Below are positions 49,352-59,261 of a stretch of DNA of 64,000 nucleotides, piece by piece. The stretch is from Loktanella sp. DSM 29012 (GTDB taxonomy: Bacteria > Pseudomonadota > Alphaproteobacteria > Rhodobacterales > Rhodobacteraceae): positions 372,001-436,000 of the forward strand of contig NZ_FOEJ01000003.1 in NCBI RefSeq assembly GCF_900110705.1, written 5' to 3'. Each line of letters begins with the position of its first letter. Positions within the stretch are counted from its first letter, which is position 1. The notes under the pieces are model-generated. The model was not told the origin of the DNA. It was given only the letters and a program-made list of their open reading frames with translations, and ran no database searches. Both the position numbers and the translations under genes were made by a program.

Positions 49352-49390
49352 AAGCGGCCATTGGAGGAGCAAGTGCCAATGGCCGCCTTG
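49352..49390 (+). terminator. ridA terminator hairpin
   Basis: GCGGCCATTGG (49354-49364) pairs with CCAATGGCCGC (49376-49386) across an 11-base loop, followed by CTTG. It lies 11 bases after the ridA stop, between convergent ridA and the Imm63-like gene. Confidence 0.7.
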
Positions 49391-49431
49391 TCTCGCTCAG
49401 CGGACGAACCTGCCCCCCGAGGGCGCGCCCA

Positions 49432-49950
49432 TCACCGCCATATCCCATACGCCCGCAAATCCAGCTCTGTGAAATTCTCGCGCTCGTCCCTGGTCAGCGG
49501 ATAGCGGCGCAGCAGCGCCTCGTGTTCACCGCGCACCCGCGCACCCCAGTCGCCGCGCAGGTGATCCATCAGACGGCAATGCGCGTCGATCCATGTGCTG
49601 CGCGAATAGGTGTCAGTCCCCAATTGCGCGACCAACCAGCCCGGCAACCAAGCCCTGATCGGCGCAATCCAACCTGGCATGGTCGTCTTGCGGGTCGCCT
49701 GTTCACAGGCCATCGCCATCCGCCTGGTCTGCAGGCGCAGCAGTTGATACACGACCTCGTAACCATCCATCGTCTCGCGGGACACTTCCGCCCCGTCGGC
49801 ATCCACAACCAGCGTATAGGCGGGCCCGTTGCCCTCGACATGGGGGGTGCCGTCGCCGCGCGGCACGGCGTCCAGCGTCCAGCCCTCATCGGGCTGTTGC
49901 AGCCGGGCCAGCATGGCGCGGACCTCTGCCTCGATCTCGGAACGCGTCAT
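49432..49950 (-). CDS. Imm63-like immunity protein (no toxin nearby)
   Basis: A 172-residue protein. It matches my recollection of the Imm63 profile: GDGTPHVEG near the front, YTLVVDADGAEVSRETMDGY, then T-x-x-MA, and DAHCRLMDHLRGDWGARVRGEH with LLRRYP at the end. Imm63 proteins neutralise polymorphic-toxin effectors. No toxin gene is in the window. Start MTRSEIEAEV is preferred; in-frame starts at 50007 and TTG 50052 (overlapping gph) are alternatives. Family call is by eye. Confidence 0.55.
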   Translation of the reverse strand: MTRSEIEAEVRAMLARLQQPDEGWTLDAVPRGDGTPHVEGNGPAYTLVVDADGAEVSRETMDGYEVVYQLLRLQTRRMAMACEQATRKTTMPGWIAPIRAWLPGWLVAQLGTDTYSRSTWIDAHCRLMDHLRGDWGARVRGEHEALLRRYPLTRDERENFTELDLRAYGIWR

Positions 49951-50048
49951 ACCACCCACCGCCAAGACCGTTGGCAGGACCGTTGCGCGACCGAGACGTT
50001 GAAACATTCCCCCATGGTGGCAGAGTGTTCCGGATATTCCGTGCAGCG

Positions 50049-50720
50049 TCAACGGCCTAACAGTTGCACCGCCACATCGTCCAGTTCGGCGTAGCTGTGC
50101 AGCGCCACGTCATGCGCCATATCCAGCACGCGCGCGCCCGCAGGACCAAAGGACACCAGAACGATAGGCACCCCCGCCGCACGTGCCGTATCGCGGTCGG
50201 TCTGGGTATCGCCAATAAGAAAGGCGCGCGCCGGATCGCCGCCCGCGCGCGAGACTGCCTCGAAAAACGGTGCGGGATCAGGTTTGCTGACGGTCAAGGT
50301 ATCAGCTGCCACCACCGCATCAAAATGGTCCCTTGCGTCCAGTGCATCCAGCAACAGATCCGTCAGGTGGCCGGGTTTGTTGGTGCAGATCGCAACACGA
50401 AAGCTCGCCGCACGCAGCCGAGAAATCGCATCCAGCGCACCATCGTAGAAATAGGTATGACTGGCGATATCGCGCGAATAATGATCCAGCAGCGGCTGAT
50501 ACTGCGCGTCCACATCCGCCTCGTGGTCGCCCTCGCCCCTGATCCGCGCAAACCCCAGCCGCAGCATCGCCCGTGCGCCGCGCACCGCCGTGTCCCCGTC
50601 CGCCGCTGCATCCAGGGGGGCCGCATGACCCAGATCGGCAAAGCAGGCATTCGCCGCCGCAATCAGATCACCGCTGGTATCGGCCAGCGTCCCATCCAGA
50701 TCAAAAACCACACAGCGCAT
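50049..50720 (-). CDS. gph: HAD-family phosphatase, phosphoglycolate phosphatase-like
   Basis: A 223-residue HAD hydrolase: motif I VVFDLDGTLADTS, motif II ICTNKPG, motif III KPDPAPFF and motif IV LIGDTQTDRDTARAAG. Phosphoglycolate phosphatase is the likely activity from length and cap type; other phosphosugars are possible. Divergent from glmU. The 3' end overlaps a TTG in the frame of the next gene. Confidence 0.85.
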   Translation of the reverse strand: MRCVVFDLDGTLADTSGDLIAAANACFADLGHAAPLDAAADGDTAVRGARAMLRLGFARIRGEGDHEADVDAQYQPLLDHYSRDIASHTYFYDGALDAISRLRAASFRVAICTNKPGHLTDLLLDALDARDHFDAVVAADTLTVSKPDPAPFFEAVSRAGGDPARAFLIGDTQTDRDTARAAGVPIVLVSFGPAGARVLDMAHDVALHSYAELDDVAVQLLGR

Positions 50721-50841
50721 CGGCCACTCCTGTCATCGTGGCCATATTACCGACCGTAAAGCTTTGTGACAGTCGCCTGTCTTGTGCGCTCTGCCCTATC
50801 AGCTACAACGCGTCCAGTTTGAAGTGGAGCGTAAAGTCCAG

Positions 50842-52194
50842 ATGGCAACCGCATTGATCGTCCTCGCCGCAGGCAAAGGCACCCGCATGCAGTCCGACCT
50901 GCCAAAGGTGCTGCATCCCATCGGGGCGGCCCCCTTGCTGCTGCACGCGCTGTCGGCAGGTGGTGCGCTGGACCCCGACCGCATCGTCGTGGTGGCCGGT
51001 CACGGTGCCGATCTGGTGGAAAAATCCGCGCTCACCTTTGACGACCGCATCACGGTGGTGCGCCAGACCGAACAGCTTGGCACCGCGCATGCTGTCGCCC
51101 AGGCCCGTCCTGCGCTGGACGGTTTTACAGGCGATGCCGTAGTGCTTTATGGCGATACACCTTTCATCACGGGCGACACGCTCGCGGCGATGATCGCCGC
51201 CCGCGCGGATCACGACGTCGTGGTGTTGGGCTTTCGTGCCGCCGATCCCGGTCGCTACGGGCGGCTGGTCATGGACGGCGACGCGCTGTCAGCCATTATT
51301 GAATTCAAGGACGCGGATGAGGCCACCCGCGCCATCGACCTGTGCAATTCCGGCGTCATCGCCGCCGACGCGGACACGCTGTTTTCCCTGATCGACGCGG
51401 TGGGCAACGACAACACCAGCGGTGAATATTACCTCACCGATATCGTGGGCCTCGCCCGCGCGCGCGGTCTGTCCGCCACCGTCGTCACCTGCGACGAATC
51501 CGAAACGCTGGGCATCAACACCCGCGCCGAACTGGCCAGCGCCGAGGCCGCGTTCCAGACCCGGATGCGCGCACAGGCGCTCGAGGACGGTGTCACGATC
51601 CCAGCCCCCGACACCGTGATTTTTGCCCATGACACCTATGTCGGCGCTGACGCGCTGATCGAACCCTACGTCGTCTTTGCCCCCGGCGTAACGGTCGAAA
51701 GCGGTGCCACCATCCGCGCCTTTTCTCACCTCGAAGGCTGCCATGTCAGCCGTGGCGCCGTGGTCGGCCCCTACGCGCGCCTGCGCCCCGGTGCGGAACT
51801 GGCCGAGAACGCCAAAGTCGGCAATTTCACCGAAATCAAGAACGCGACCCTGGCCGAAGGGGCCAAGGTCAATCACCTGTCCTATATCGGCGACGCGGCA
51901 ATCGGCGCGCGTGCCAACATCGGCGCAGGTACGATCACCTGCAATTACGACGGCGTGTTCAAATATCGCACCACCGTGGGCGACGACGCCTTTATCGGGT
52001 CGAACACCATGCTTGTCGCGCCCATCACCGTCGGCGACCGTGCCCTGACCGGGTCCGGTTCTGTCATCACGCAGGACGTTCCGGCCGAGGCGCTGGCGAT
52101 CGCACGTGCCCGTCAAATCAACAAACCGGGCCTCGCACAGCGGCTGATGGACAAACTCAAGGCCCTCAAGGCCGCCAAGACAAAGGACCACTGA
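50842..52194 (+). CDS. glmU: Bifunctional UDP-GlcNAc pyrophosphorylase / GlcN-1-P acetyltransferase
   Basis: A 450-residue enzyme: N-terminal uridylyltransferase (LIVLAAGKGTRMQSDLPKVL) and C-terminal left-handed beta helix acetyltransferase (hexapeptide repeats, GAGTITCNYDGVFKYRT, with VGSN-type loop FIGSNTMLVAP). It makes UDP-GlcNAc for peptidoglycan and LPS. Start MATALIVL is the family start; a longer frame has no support. One base from glmS. Confidence 0.97.
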   Translation: MATALIVLAAGKGTRMQSDLPKVLHPIGAAPLLLHALSAGGALDPDRIVVVAGHGADLVEKSALTFDDRITVVRQTEQLGTAHAVAQARPALDGFTGDAVVLYGDTPFITGDTLAAMIAARADHDVVVLGFRAADPGRYGRLVMDGDALSAIIEFKDADEATRAIDLCNSGVIAADADTLFSLIDAVGNDNTSGEYYLTDIVGLARARGLSATVVTCDESETLGINTRAELASAEAAFQTRMRAQALEDGVTIPAPDTVIFAHDTYVGADALIEPYVVFAPGVTVESGATIRAFSHLEGCHVSRGAVVGPYARLRPGAELAENAKVGNFTEIKNATLAEGAKVNHLSYIGDAAIGARANIGAGTITCNYDGVFKYRTTVGDDAFIGSNTMLVAPITVGDRALTGSGSVITQDVPAEALAIARARQINKPGLAQRLMDKLKALKAAKTKDH

Positions 52195-52195
52195 C

Positions 52196-54019
52196 ATGTG
52201 CGGAATCATCGGTGTGCTGTCCAGGCACGAGGCCGCCCCCCTCCTCGTCGAGAGCCTCAAGCGGCTGGAATACCGCGGCTACGACAGCGCGGGTATCGCT
52301 ACGATCAACAACGGCACACTCGAACGCCGCCGGGCCGTGGGCAAACTTGTGAACCTTCAGGACCGGCTGGTGCATGAACCGCTGGCAGGCAAGGTCGGCA
52401 TCGGCCACACCCGCTGGGCCACGCATGGTGTCCCGAACGAGGCGAACGCCCATCCGCACCGCGCTGCGTGCGTCGCCGTCGTCCACAACGGCATCATCGA
52501 GAATTTCCGTGAATTGCGGGCGTTTCTGGCCGAAAACGGCATCAGCTATTCCACCGACACGGATACCGAAACCATCGCGCTGCTGGCGCAATACTACCTC
52601 GACCTTGGCCACAGCCCGCGCGACGCCGCCCGCGACACCATCGCCCGGCTCGAAGGCGCCTATGCGGTCTGCTTTCTGTTCGACGGCCAGGACGACCTGT
52701 TGATTGCCGCGCGCAAGGGCAGCCCGCTGGCTGTCGGCTACGGTGACGGTGAAAACTTCATCGGCTCGGACGCGATCGCGCTTGCCCCGATCACGGACCG
52801 CATCAGCTATCTGGATGAGGGCGACTGGGTCATTCTGACCCGCACATCCGTCGAGATCCGCAACGCCGCAGGCGAACAGGTCAGCCGCCCCATCCGCAAG
52901 ATCGAAGGCGGGTCCGCCGCCACCGACAAGGGTGGCTACAAACACTTCATGGCCAAGGAAATCGCCGAACAGCCCACCGTGCTGCAAGGTGCATTGGCCA
53001 ACTATATCGCGCCGGACGCCGACGCCGTGACACTCCCTGATCCGGGCATCGACTTTGCCCAGATCGAACGCCTTACGATGGTCGCTTGCGGCACGGCCTA
53101 TTACGCCTGCATGGTCGCAAAATACTGGTTCGAACAGATCGCCCGCCTGCCTGTCGAAATCGACGTGGCCTCCGAATTCCGCTACCGTGAACCACCCGTC
53201 ACGCGTGGCACCGTGGCGCTCTTCGTCAGCCAGTCGGGGGAAACCGCCGATACGCTGGCGGCCCTGCGCTACATGGCGGGCAAAGCGGACAAGATCGTGT
53301 CGGTCGTCAATGTCGCCGAAAGCTCGATCGCCCGCGAAAGCGATCTTGCCCTGCCGATCCATGCGGGTGCCGAAATCGGTGTCGCTTCGACCAAGGCGTT
53401 CACTTGCCAGCTGACCACCCTCGCACTACTGGCCCTCAAGGCAGCAAGCGACCGCGGTGAAATCGACGCCGCAACCCTGAACACGCACCTGGGGCAGTTG
53501 CGGCAACTGCCCGGCATCCTGAACACCGCCCTCGGAATCGAAGACAACACCCGCGCCATCGCCGCCGACCTGGCAGAGGCCCGCGACATCCTGTTCCTGG
53601 GCCGCGGGGCCATGTATCCCCTCGCCCATGAAGGTGCGCTGAAACTCAAGGAAATCAGCTACATCCACGCCGAAGCCTATGCCTCCGGCGAATTGAAACA
53701 CGGCCCCATCGCCCTGGTCGACGCCCATGTCCCCGTGATCGTCATGGCACCGACCGACCCGCTGTTCGACAAGACCGTCAGCAATATGCAAGAGGTCATG
53801 GCCCGTGGCGGCAAGGTCCTTTTGATCACCGACGAACAAGGCGCGAAAACAGCCTCCGACGGCGTCTGGAAAACCTTGATCCTGCCGAAGATCGACCCGT
53901 TCCTGGCACCGATCCTCTACGCGATCCCGGCGCAACTGCTGGCCTACCATACCGCCATCGCGAAAGGTACCGACGTCGACCAACCCCGCAACCTCGCGAA
54001 ATCAGTCACCGTCGAATAG
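52196..54019 (+). CDS. glmS: Glutamine--fructose-6-phosphate transaminase (isomerizing)
   Basis: A 607-residue enzyme. N-terminal glutaminase with catalytic Cys2 (MCGIIGVLS) and RYRGYDSAGI-type loop (EYRGYDSAGIA); C-terminal SIS domains (SQSGETADTLAAL, STKAFTCQL) and the final KSVTVE. Supplies glucosamine-6-phosphate to glmU pathways; the two are in one operon. Confidence 0.97.
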   Translation: MCGIIGVLSRHEAAPLLVESLKRLEYRGYDSAGIATINNGTLERRRAVGKLVNLQDRLVHEPLAGKVGIGHTRWATHGVPNEANAHPHRAACVAVVHNGIIENFRELRAFLAENGISYSTDTDTETIALLAQYYLDLGHSPRDAARDTIARLEGAYAVCFLFDGQDDLLIAARKGSPLAVGYGDGENFIGSDAIALAPITDRISYLDEGDWVILTRTSVEIRNAAGEQVSRPIRKIEGGSAATDKGGYKHFMAKEIAEQPTVLQGALANYIAPDADAVTLPDPGIDFAQIERLTMVACGTAYYACMVAKYWFEQIARLPVEIDVASEFRYREPPVTRGTVALFVSQSGETADTLAALRYMAGKADKIVSVVNVAESSIARESDLALPIHAGAEIGVASTKAFTCQLTTLALLALKAASDRGEIDAATLNTHLGQLRQLPGILNTALGIEDNTRAIAADLAEARDILFLGRGAMYPLAHEGALKLKEISYIHAEAYASGELKHGPIALVDAHVPVIVMAPTDPLFDKTVSNMQEVMARGGKVLLITDEQGAKTASDGVWKTLILPKIDPFLAPILYAIPAQLLAYHTAIAKGTDVDQPRNLAKSVTVE

Positions 54020-54020
54020 G

Positions 54021-54095
54021 TTTTCTTCTGGTCAAAAATATCCTGGGGTATGGGGCAAAGCCCCAAAAAGGGTGGGCGGGTGGGCCCGCCCGCCC
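54021..54095 (-). repeat. Convergent-gene hairpin repeat, copy B, with extra GC stem
   Basis: Read on the minus strand: TGGGGC-TTT-GCCCCA (54065-54051), then CCCCAGGATATTTTTG and ACCAGAAGAA, matching copy A at 6616-6660. A second stem, GGGCGGG...CCCGCCC (54074-54095), lies upstream. It lies between convergent glmS and the lipoprotein gene. Confidence 0.75.
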
Positions 54096-54099
54096 AAAT

Positions 54100-54576
54100 T
54101 TACCGGCGCGACACAGTCACTTCGGCGATCTCCGTCAGCGGGATTTCCAGCACGCGCATCGCGGGCAGTGACATTTCACTACCCGATCCGACGGTGCCGC
54201 CCGACGGGCGCAACTCCACGTTGGCCTCGTTCGATCGATAGGCCACGCGCCCCGGTGTCAGCGCTGTCACCAGCGGCGTTTTCAACCAGATCCCCGGATC
54301 GGCAGGCGACCCCAGCGTCACCAGCGTGGTGCCCAGTTCAGCGGACACCGGCGTCGTAACCTCCAGCGCCTCGGCCTTGTCTTCTTCCGTTGTCGTATCG
54401 AAATCATCGACCGTGGTTGCGGCCGCTGGCGGCGGCGGTGGCGGCGTGGGGTCCAGCGTGGCGACCGGCGCCGTCACTGGCGTCGCACCGGGCGCAGTTG
54501 CAGGGGCTGACGCCGGGACCATCATGGCCTCGCAGGCGGACAGGGCGATGACTGGGATCAGGAATAATGCTTTCAT
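54100..54576 (-). CDS. Proline-rich lipoprotein
   Basis: A 158-residue lipoprotein: lipobox LSAC (MKALFLIPVIALSAC), then an Ala/Pro/Thr-rich linker containing PPPPPP, then a beta-rich C-terminal domain (VTLGSPADPGIWLKTPLV, MRVLEIPLTEIAEVTV). The C-terminal half looks like a conserved envelope domain but I cannot name it. The linker would span the periplasm. An ATG three codons upstream is possible. Monocistronic; ends at repeat B. Confidence 0.7.
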   Translation of the reverse strand: MKALFLIPVIALSACEAMMVPASAPATAPGATPVTAPVATLDPTPPPPPPAAATTVDDFDTTTEEDKAEALEVTTPVSAELGTTLVTLGSPADPGIWLKTPLVTALTPGRVAYRSNEANVELRPSGGTVGSGSEMSLPAMRVLEIPLTEIAEVTVSRR

Positions 54577-54661
54577 GTGTTGCAAGATACGTCATGCCGC
54601 CCGCGTGACAAGGCCAAGTGCGATGCTTGCGCGCAGCGCCGCCGGCCCTTAGGTTCGCCTC

Positions 54662-55666
54662 ATGAATGCACCACTGATCGACCCTTTCGCCCGCGCCATA
54701 CGCTACCTGCGTGTCTCCGTCACGGACCGCTGCGATTTTCGCTGCGTCTACTGCATGTCGGAAAACATGACGTTCCTGCCGAAAAAGGAACTGCTCACGC
54801 TCGAAGAGCTGGACCGCATGTGCAGCGCCTTTGTGCGCCTCGGCGTGGAAAAGCTGCGGATCACCGGCGGCGAACCACTGGTGCGCCGGGACATCATGAC
54901 GTTCTTCCGCTCCATGTCGCGCCACCTCGACAGCGGCGCGCTCAAGGAACTGACGCTGACCACCAACGGCAGCCAGCTCGCGCGCTTCGCAGATGACCTC
55001 TATGCCGCCGGCGTGCGCCGCGTGAACGTCAGCCTCGATACGCTGGACGAGGCGAAATTCGCCCGTGTGACCCGCTGGGGCCGCCTGCCGCAGGTCCTGC
55101 GCGGCATCGACGCCGCCCAAAAGGCCGGTCTGCGGGTCAAACTCAACGCCGTCGCGCTCAAGGATTTCAACGAGGACGAGCTGTTCACGCTCACAAGCTG
55201 GTGCGCCAGCCGCGACATTGACCTGACCTTCATCGAGGTCATGCCGATGGGCGACATCGGAAACGAGGACCGCATCGGCCAGTATTGGTCGTTGAAGGAT
55301 CTGCGCGCCCAGTTGGCCGACCGCTACACCGTCACCGACCTGCCCGAATCCACCGGCGGCCCCGCGCGCTATGTCCGGCTGGAAGAAACCGGCCAGAAAA
55401 TCGGTTTCATCACGCCGCTGTCCCATAATTTTTGCGAATCCTGCAACCGCGTGCGGATCACCTGCACCGGCGAAATCTATACCTGTCTGGGACAAGAAGG
55501 TCATTCCGACCTGCGTGGCCCGCTGCGATCGTCCGAATCCGACGCCGTGCTGGAGGACGCGATCCGCGCCGCCATCGCGCTCAAACCCAAGGGCCACGAT
55601 TTCGACTATTCCCGCCAAGAAGTCGACGGTCAGGTGTCCCGCCACATGAGCCATACCGGCGGCTGA
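54662..55666 (+). CDS. moaA: GTP 3',8-cyclase (molybdenum cofactor biosynthesis)
   Basis: A 334-residue radical SAM enzyme. The N-terminal 4Fe-4S motif is [13 protein letters not shown]; the second cluster ligands are CESCNRVR and TGEIYTCLG; the protein ends in the conserved GG (HTGG). It converts GTP to the cyclic precursor of molybdopterin. TGATG links it to waaA. No other moa gene is adjacent. Confidence 0.96.
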   Translation: MNAPLIDPFARAIRYLRVSVTDRCDFRCVYCMSENMTFLPKKELLTLEELDRMCSAFVRLGVEKLRITGGEPLVRRDIMTFFRSMSRHLDSGALKELTLTTNGSQLARFADDLYAAGVRRVNVSLDTLDEAKFARVTRWGRLPQVLRGIDAAQKAGLRVKLNAVALKDFNEDELFTLTSWCASRDIDLTFIEVMPMGDIGNEDRIGQYWSLKDLRAQLADRYTVTDLPESTGGPARYVRLEETGQKIGFITPLSHNFCESCNRVRITCTGEIYTCLGQEGHSDLRGPLRSSESDAVLEDAIRAAIALKPKGHDFDYSRQEVDGQVSRHMSHTGG

Positions 55667-56934
55667 TGCGCTCGCCGCTTCTGCTGCGCGCCTATGCCGG
55701 GTTCGCGTCCCTTGCCGTGCCCATCTTGCAGCGCAGGCTGATCCACAAACTGACAGATCAGGGCGTCACCCCCGCCCGCGCCCGCGAACGCACAGGCCAG
55801 GCCACGCAGCCCCGGCCCGAGGGCCGCTTGATCTGGTTTCATGGCGCATCCGTCGGCGAAACACTGTCGATCCTGCCGCTGATCGACGCGCTGCACGCAC
55901 AGCGCGCCGACCTGACGGTCCTCGTCACCTCTGGCACCGCGACATCAGCCGAGATTCTGGCGCGCCGCCTGCCCGCCCGTGCAATCCACCAGTTCGCGCC
56001 GCTGGACAGCCCCGCCGTCCTGCGCCGTTTCCACGCGCAGTGGCGACCCGATCTGGCCGTGCTGATCGAATCGGAAATCTGGCCCAACATGATCCGATCC
56101 TGCGCAGACCGCGGCGTGCCGCTCGTTCTGCTGAACGCCCGGCTGTCCGACCGTTCCGTCAAACGCTGGGGCCAGCTCGGCGCGCCCGCCCGGTGGTTGC
56201 TGGATCAATTCGCACTGATCGTGGCCCAGACCGAGGCCACGGCGCAGAACCTGCGCAGCCTGGGTGCTGCACGTGTTCAGGTGGGTGCAAATCTCAAGGC
56301 CGCAGCACCACCTGCACCCGATAACCCTGCCTTGCGGGCCGAAATGGAAACCGCACTTGCAGGTCGCCCCCGCTGGCTGGCCGCTTCGACCCATGCTGGA
56401 GAGGATGCACCACTCCTCGATGCGCATGTCGCCCTGGGCGAGCTACATCCTGACCTGTGCCTCATCCTTGCACCGCGCCACCCGGACCGCGCGGACGAGA
56501 TCGCGACCCTCGCCCGACAGCGCGGTCTGACCGTCAGCCGCCGCAGCGCCGGGGACGCACCCACCGCTGACGTCTACCTTGCCGATACGCTGGGCGAGAT
56601 GGGGACATGGTATCGCCTGTCGCCTGTCACCTTCATTGCCGGATCATTCGGCGATGCTGGCGGTCACAACCCGTGGGAGGCCTGCACAGGCACCGCCATT
56701 CTGCACGGACCAAAGGTTGCGAATTGCGCAGCAGACTATGCCACGCTGAACGGCGCAGGCGGCGCGCGCGCCGTGACACCGGACACATTGGCCTGGTCCG
56801 TGAATGATCTGCTGACCGGCAACGCCGCACAGCCCATGGCCACCGCCGCGATTGCCTGTAAACAGGCGCAGGGCGACGGCACCGCCGACCTCGCCCGTCG
56901 CCTGCTGTCGCTGACCAAGGACCACGCCCCATGA
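55666..56934 (+). CDS. waaA: 3-deoxy-D-manno-octulosonic acid transferase
   Basis: A 422-residue GT30 enzyme adding Kdo to lipid A. Characteristic blocks: WFHGASVGETLSILPLID, LIESEIWPNM, VLLNARLSDRS and GGHNPWEAC. The N-terminus contains a membrane anchor-like stretch. The start is fixed by the TGATG with moaA and not by the longer frame that overlaps moaA. ATGA overlap with the glycosyltransferase. Confidence 0.94.
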   Translation: MRSPLLLRAYAGFASLAVPILQRRLIHKLTDQGVTPARARERTGQATQPRPEGRLIWFHGASVGETLSILPLIDALHAQRADLTVLVTSGTATSAEILARRLPARAIHQFAPLDSPAVLRRFHAQWRPDLAVLIESEIWPNMIRSCADRGVPLVLLNARLSDRSVKRWGQLGAPARWLLDQFALIVAQTEATAQNLRSLGAARVQVGANLKAAAPPAPDNPALRAEMETALAGRPRWLAASTHAGEDAPLLDAHVALGELHPDLCLILAPRHPDRADEIATLARQRGLTVSRRSAGDAPTADVYLADTLGEMGTWYRLSPVTFIAGSFGDAGGHNPWEACTGTAILHGPKVANCAADYATLNGAGGARAVTPDTLAWSVNDLLTGNAAQPMATAAIACKQAQGDGTADLARRLLSLTKDHAP

Positions 56935-57971
56935 CCGACGCCAACACCGTGCAGGTGATCGCCCCGAACCTGAAAAAGCGGTATTCCGGTGTGACCTCGA
57001 CCGTCCTGCGGCTGGTGCCATTGCAGGCCAAGGACATCGCCATTGCAAGCGTGGGGCCAAAGCTGCCGCCGGACATCCCGCAGATCCGCATCCGCGATCT
57101 GTTCACCATGCGCCGCCGCCCCCGCGTCTGGCACGCCCGGCGCAACAACGAGATGCTGGCCGGCCTTGCGTTGAAACACATCCTGCGCCAGCCGCTGAAA
57201 CTGATGTTCACATCCGCAGCACAGCGCGATCATTCGGGCTATACCAAGTGGTTGATCGGCAAACAGGACGCATTGGTCGCGACCTCTGCCCGGTCCGCGT
57301 CATTCCTGAGGCGCGACGCGCGAGTGATCCACCACGGCATCGACACGGATCATTTTTGTCCTGCCGATGACCGCGCGGCCCTGCGCGCGCGGCTCAACCT
57401 GCCTGTGGACGCGACATTGCTCGGCTGCTTTGGCCGCATCCGCCCGTCCAAGGGCAATGACCTGCTCATCGACGCGATGATTGCCCTGCTGCCGCGATTT
57501 CCGCATGCCCATGCCGTCATGATGGGTGGCGTTACGGAACACTTCAAAGGTTTCATGGACGACCTGCGCGCCCGTGTTGCCGCATCAAGCGTGGCCGACC
57601 GCATCCATATCCTGCCAGAGGATCCCGGCTGGACCATCGCCCCGTGGTTTCAGGCCATCGATCTCTATATCGCGCCGCAACGCAACGAAGGATTCGGCCT
57701 GACCCCGCTCGAGGCGATGGCCTGCGGCGTGCCCTGCATCGCCACCCGCACGGGCGCGTTCGAAGAGATCGTGGCGGACGGCGAAACCGGCACCCTGATT
57801 GCGACCGAAGACTACCCGGCGCTGGAACAAGCCATTCAATCAGCCCTTGCCGATCCGGACACCCTCAGCCGCTGGTCCGCCAACTGCCGTCCGCGCGCCA
57901 TAAACGGCTTTCGCATTGCGGATGAGGCGGCACGCCTGATCGCGATCTACCGCGACCTGCTGCGCAGCTGA
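56931..57971 (+). CDS. Glycosyltransferase family 4 (LPS core, LpcC-like)
   Basis: A 346-residue GT4 enzyme with the C-terminal nucleotide-sugar site PQRNEGFGLTPLEAMACGVP and GRIRPSKGNDLLIDAM. Located right after waaA (ATGA), it probably adds a core sugar onto Kdo; rhizobial LpcC is a mannosyltransferase with this setting. The sugar cannot be inferred from sequence alone. Confidence 0.85.
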   Translation: MTDANTVQVIAPNLKKRYSGVTSTVLRLVPLQAKDIAIASVGPKLPPDIPQIRIRDLFTMRRRPRVWHARRNNEMLAGLALKHILRQPLKLMFTSAAQRDHSGYTKWLIGKQDALVATSARSASFLRRDARVIHHGIDTDHFCPADDRAALRARLNLPVDATLLGCFGRIRPSKGNDLLIDAMIALLPRFPHAHAVMMGGVTEHFKGFMDDLRARVAASSVADRIHILPEDPGWTIAPWFQAIDLYIAPQRNEGFGLTPLEAMACGVPCIATRTGAFEEIVADGETGTLIATEDYPALEQAIQSALADPDTLSRWSANCRPRAINGFRIADEAARLIAIYRDLLRS

Positions 57972-57977
57972 TCTGCC

Positions 57978-58032
57978 GGGGATGGGGGCGCTGCCCCCGG
58001 ACCTGCGGTCCTCCCCCGGGATATTTTCAAAA
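57978..58032 (+). repeat. Convergent-gene hairpin repeat, copy C
   Basis: Stem GGGGGC-GCT-GCCCCC (57984-57998), a second stem GGACC-TGC-GGTCC (57999-58011), then CCCCCGGGATATTTTC. The final GGGATATTTT is shared with copies A and B, although the ACCAGAAGAA tail is lost. It lies between convergent genes. Confidence 0.7.
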
Positions 58033-58045
58033 CAGCGATTGCCCG

Positions 58046-59209
58046 TCAGGCAGCCGGCATCCGGCGTTCCACGATTTCGGCCCACCAGGAACATCCCGCC
58101 GGGATCACGGCATCATCGAAATTATATTCCGGGTGGTGGACGCTGGCCGTGTCGCCGTTGCCCACGAGGATATAGGCGCCGGGGCGTTCCTCGAGCATGA
58201 ATGCGAAATCTTCGCCGCCCATGACAAGGGGCGCATCATCGCAGCTGCCGGCCACCGCCCGCGCCACGTCGGCGGCAAATGCGGTCTGTTCGTCGTGATT
58301 CACCATGCAAGGATAGCCCTTGTGATAGGTGACATCGGCCTGCGCGCCGAAGGTGGCTGCCGTGCCTTTACAGATCGCGGTCAGCCGTTGTTCGGCCAGT
58401 TCGCGCATCTCGGCGGACATGGTGCGCACGGTGCCGCGCAAATGCACCCGCTGGGCGATGACGTTGTAGGCCTTGGACGAACTCTCGATCGAGGTGACGG
58501 AGACCACCACCTGATCGACCGGGTCCGCGTTACGGCTGGCGATGGATTGCAGCGCCGTCACGCAATGCGCGGCGACAAGCGTGCTGTCCACGGTTTCATG
58601 AGGCTTGGCGGCATGCCCGCCCTTGCCTTCGATCACGACGTCGAACTGGTCGGTGGCGGCAAAAAACGCACCTGGCCGGATGGCAAAGCTGCCGACGGGA
58701 CGACCGGGCCAGTTGTGCATGCCGTAGACCTCGTCGATGTTCCAGCGATCCATCAGACCGTCCTCGCACATCTCGCGTCCGCCGCCGCCGCCTTCTTCGG
58801 CGGGTTGGAAAATGACAACAACGGTGCCGTCGAAGTTGCGGGTCTCTGCCAGGTATTGCGCGGCCCCCAGCAGCATCGCGGTATGTCCGTCGTGGCCGCA
58901 GGCGTGCATGGCACCCGGTGTCTTGGACGCATAGTCCAACCCGGTCGCCTCATGGATGGGCAGCGCATCCATGTCGGCGCGCAAGCCGATGACTTTGCCA
59001 GATTTATCACTGTTGCCCTTGATGACGCCAACAACGCCTGTCCGGCCTATTCCGGTCACCACCTCGTCACAACCGATCGCGGTCAGGCGGTCGGCCACCA
59101 CCTGCGATGTGCGGTGTGTTTCGAACAGGATCTCGGGGTGCTGGTGCAGATCACGGCGAATCGCGGTGATGGCGTCGTGCAGTTCGGCAAAGCGGTTCTT
59201 GACGGGCAT
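58046..59209 (-). CDS. M20-family amidohydrolase (hippurate hydrolase / aminoacylase type)
   Basis: A 387-residue peptidase-fold amidohydrolase: HPEILFETHRTSQVV, HACGHDGHTAMLLG (metal site), EEGGGGGREM (catalytic Glu) and GGHAAKPHETVDS in the lid domain. Substrates are typically N-acyl or N-aryl amino acids. Start MPVKNRFAEL chosen over a longer frame. Downstream of a FAD oxidase and ArgE on the same strand, suggesting an amino-acid salvage unit. Confidence 0.88.
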   Translation of the reverse strand: MPVKNRFAELHDAITAIRRDLHQHPEILFETHRTSQVVADRLTAIGCDEVVTGIGRTGVVGVIKGNSDKSGKVIGLRADMDALPIHEATGLDYASKTPGAMHACGHDGHTAMLLGAAQYLAETRNFDGTVVVIFQPAEEGGGGGREMCEDGLMDRWNIDEVYGMHNWPGRPVGSFAIRPGAFFAATDQFDVVIEGKGGHAAKPHETVDSTLVAAHCVTALQSIASRNADPVDQVVVSVTSIESSSKAYNVIAQRVHLRGTVRTMSAEMRELAEQRLTAICKGTAATFGAQADVTYHKGYPCMVNHDEQTAFAADVARAVAGSCDDAPLVMGGEDFAFMLEERPGAYILVGNGDTASVHHPEYNFDDAVIPAGCSWWAEIVERRMPAA

Positions 59210-59261
59210 GATATGTCTCCTTTGGGTTGATCCTGTCACCCCGGCGCAGCCCCTGCAAGCA

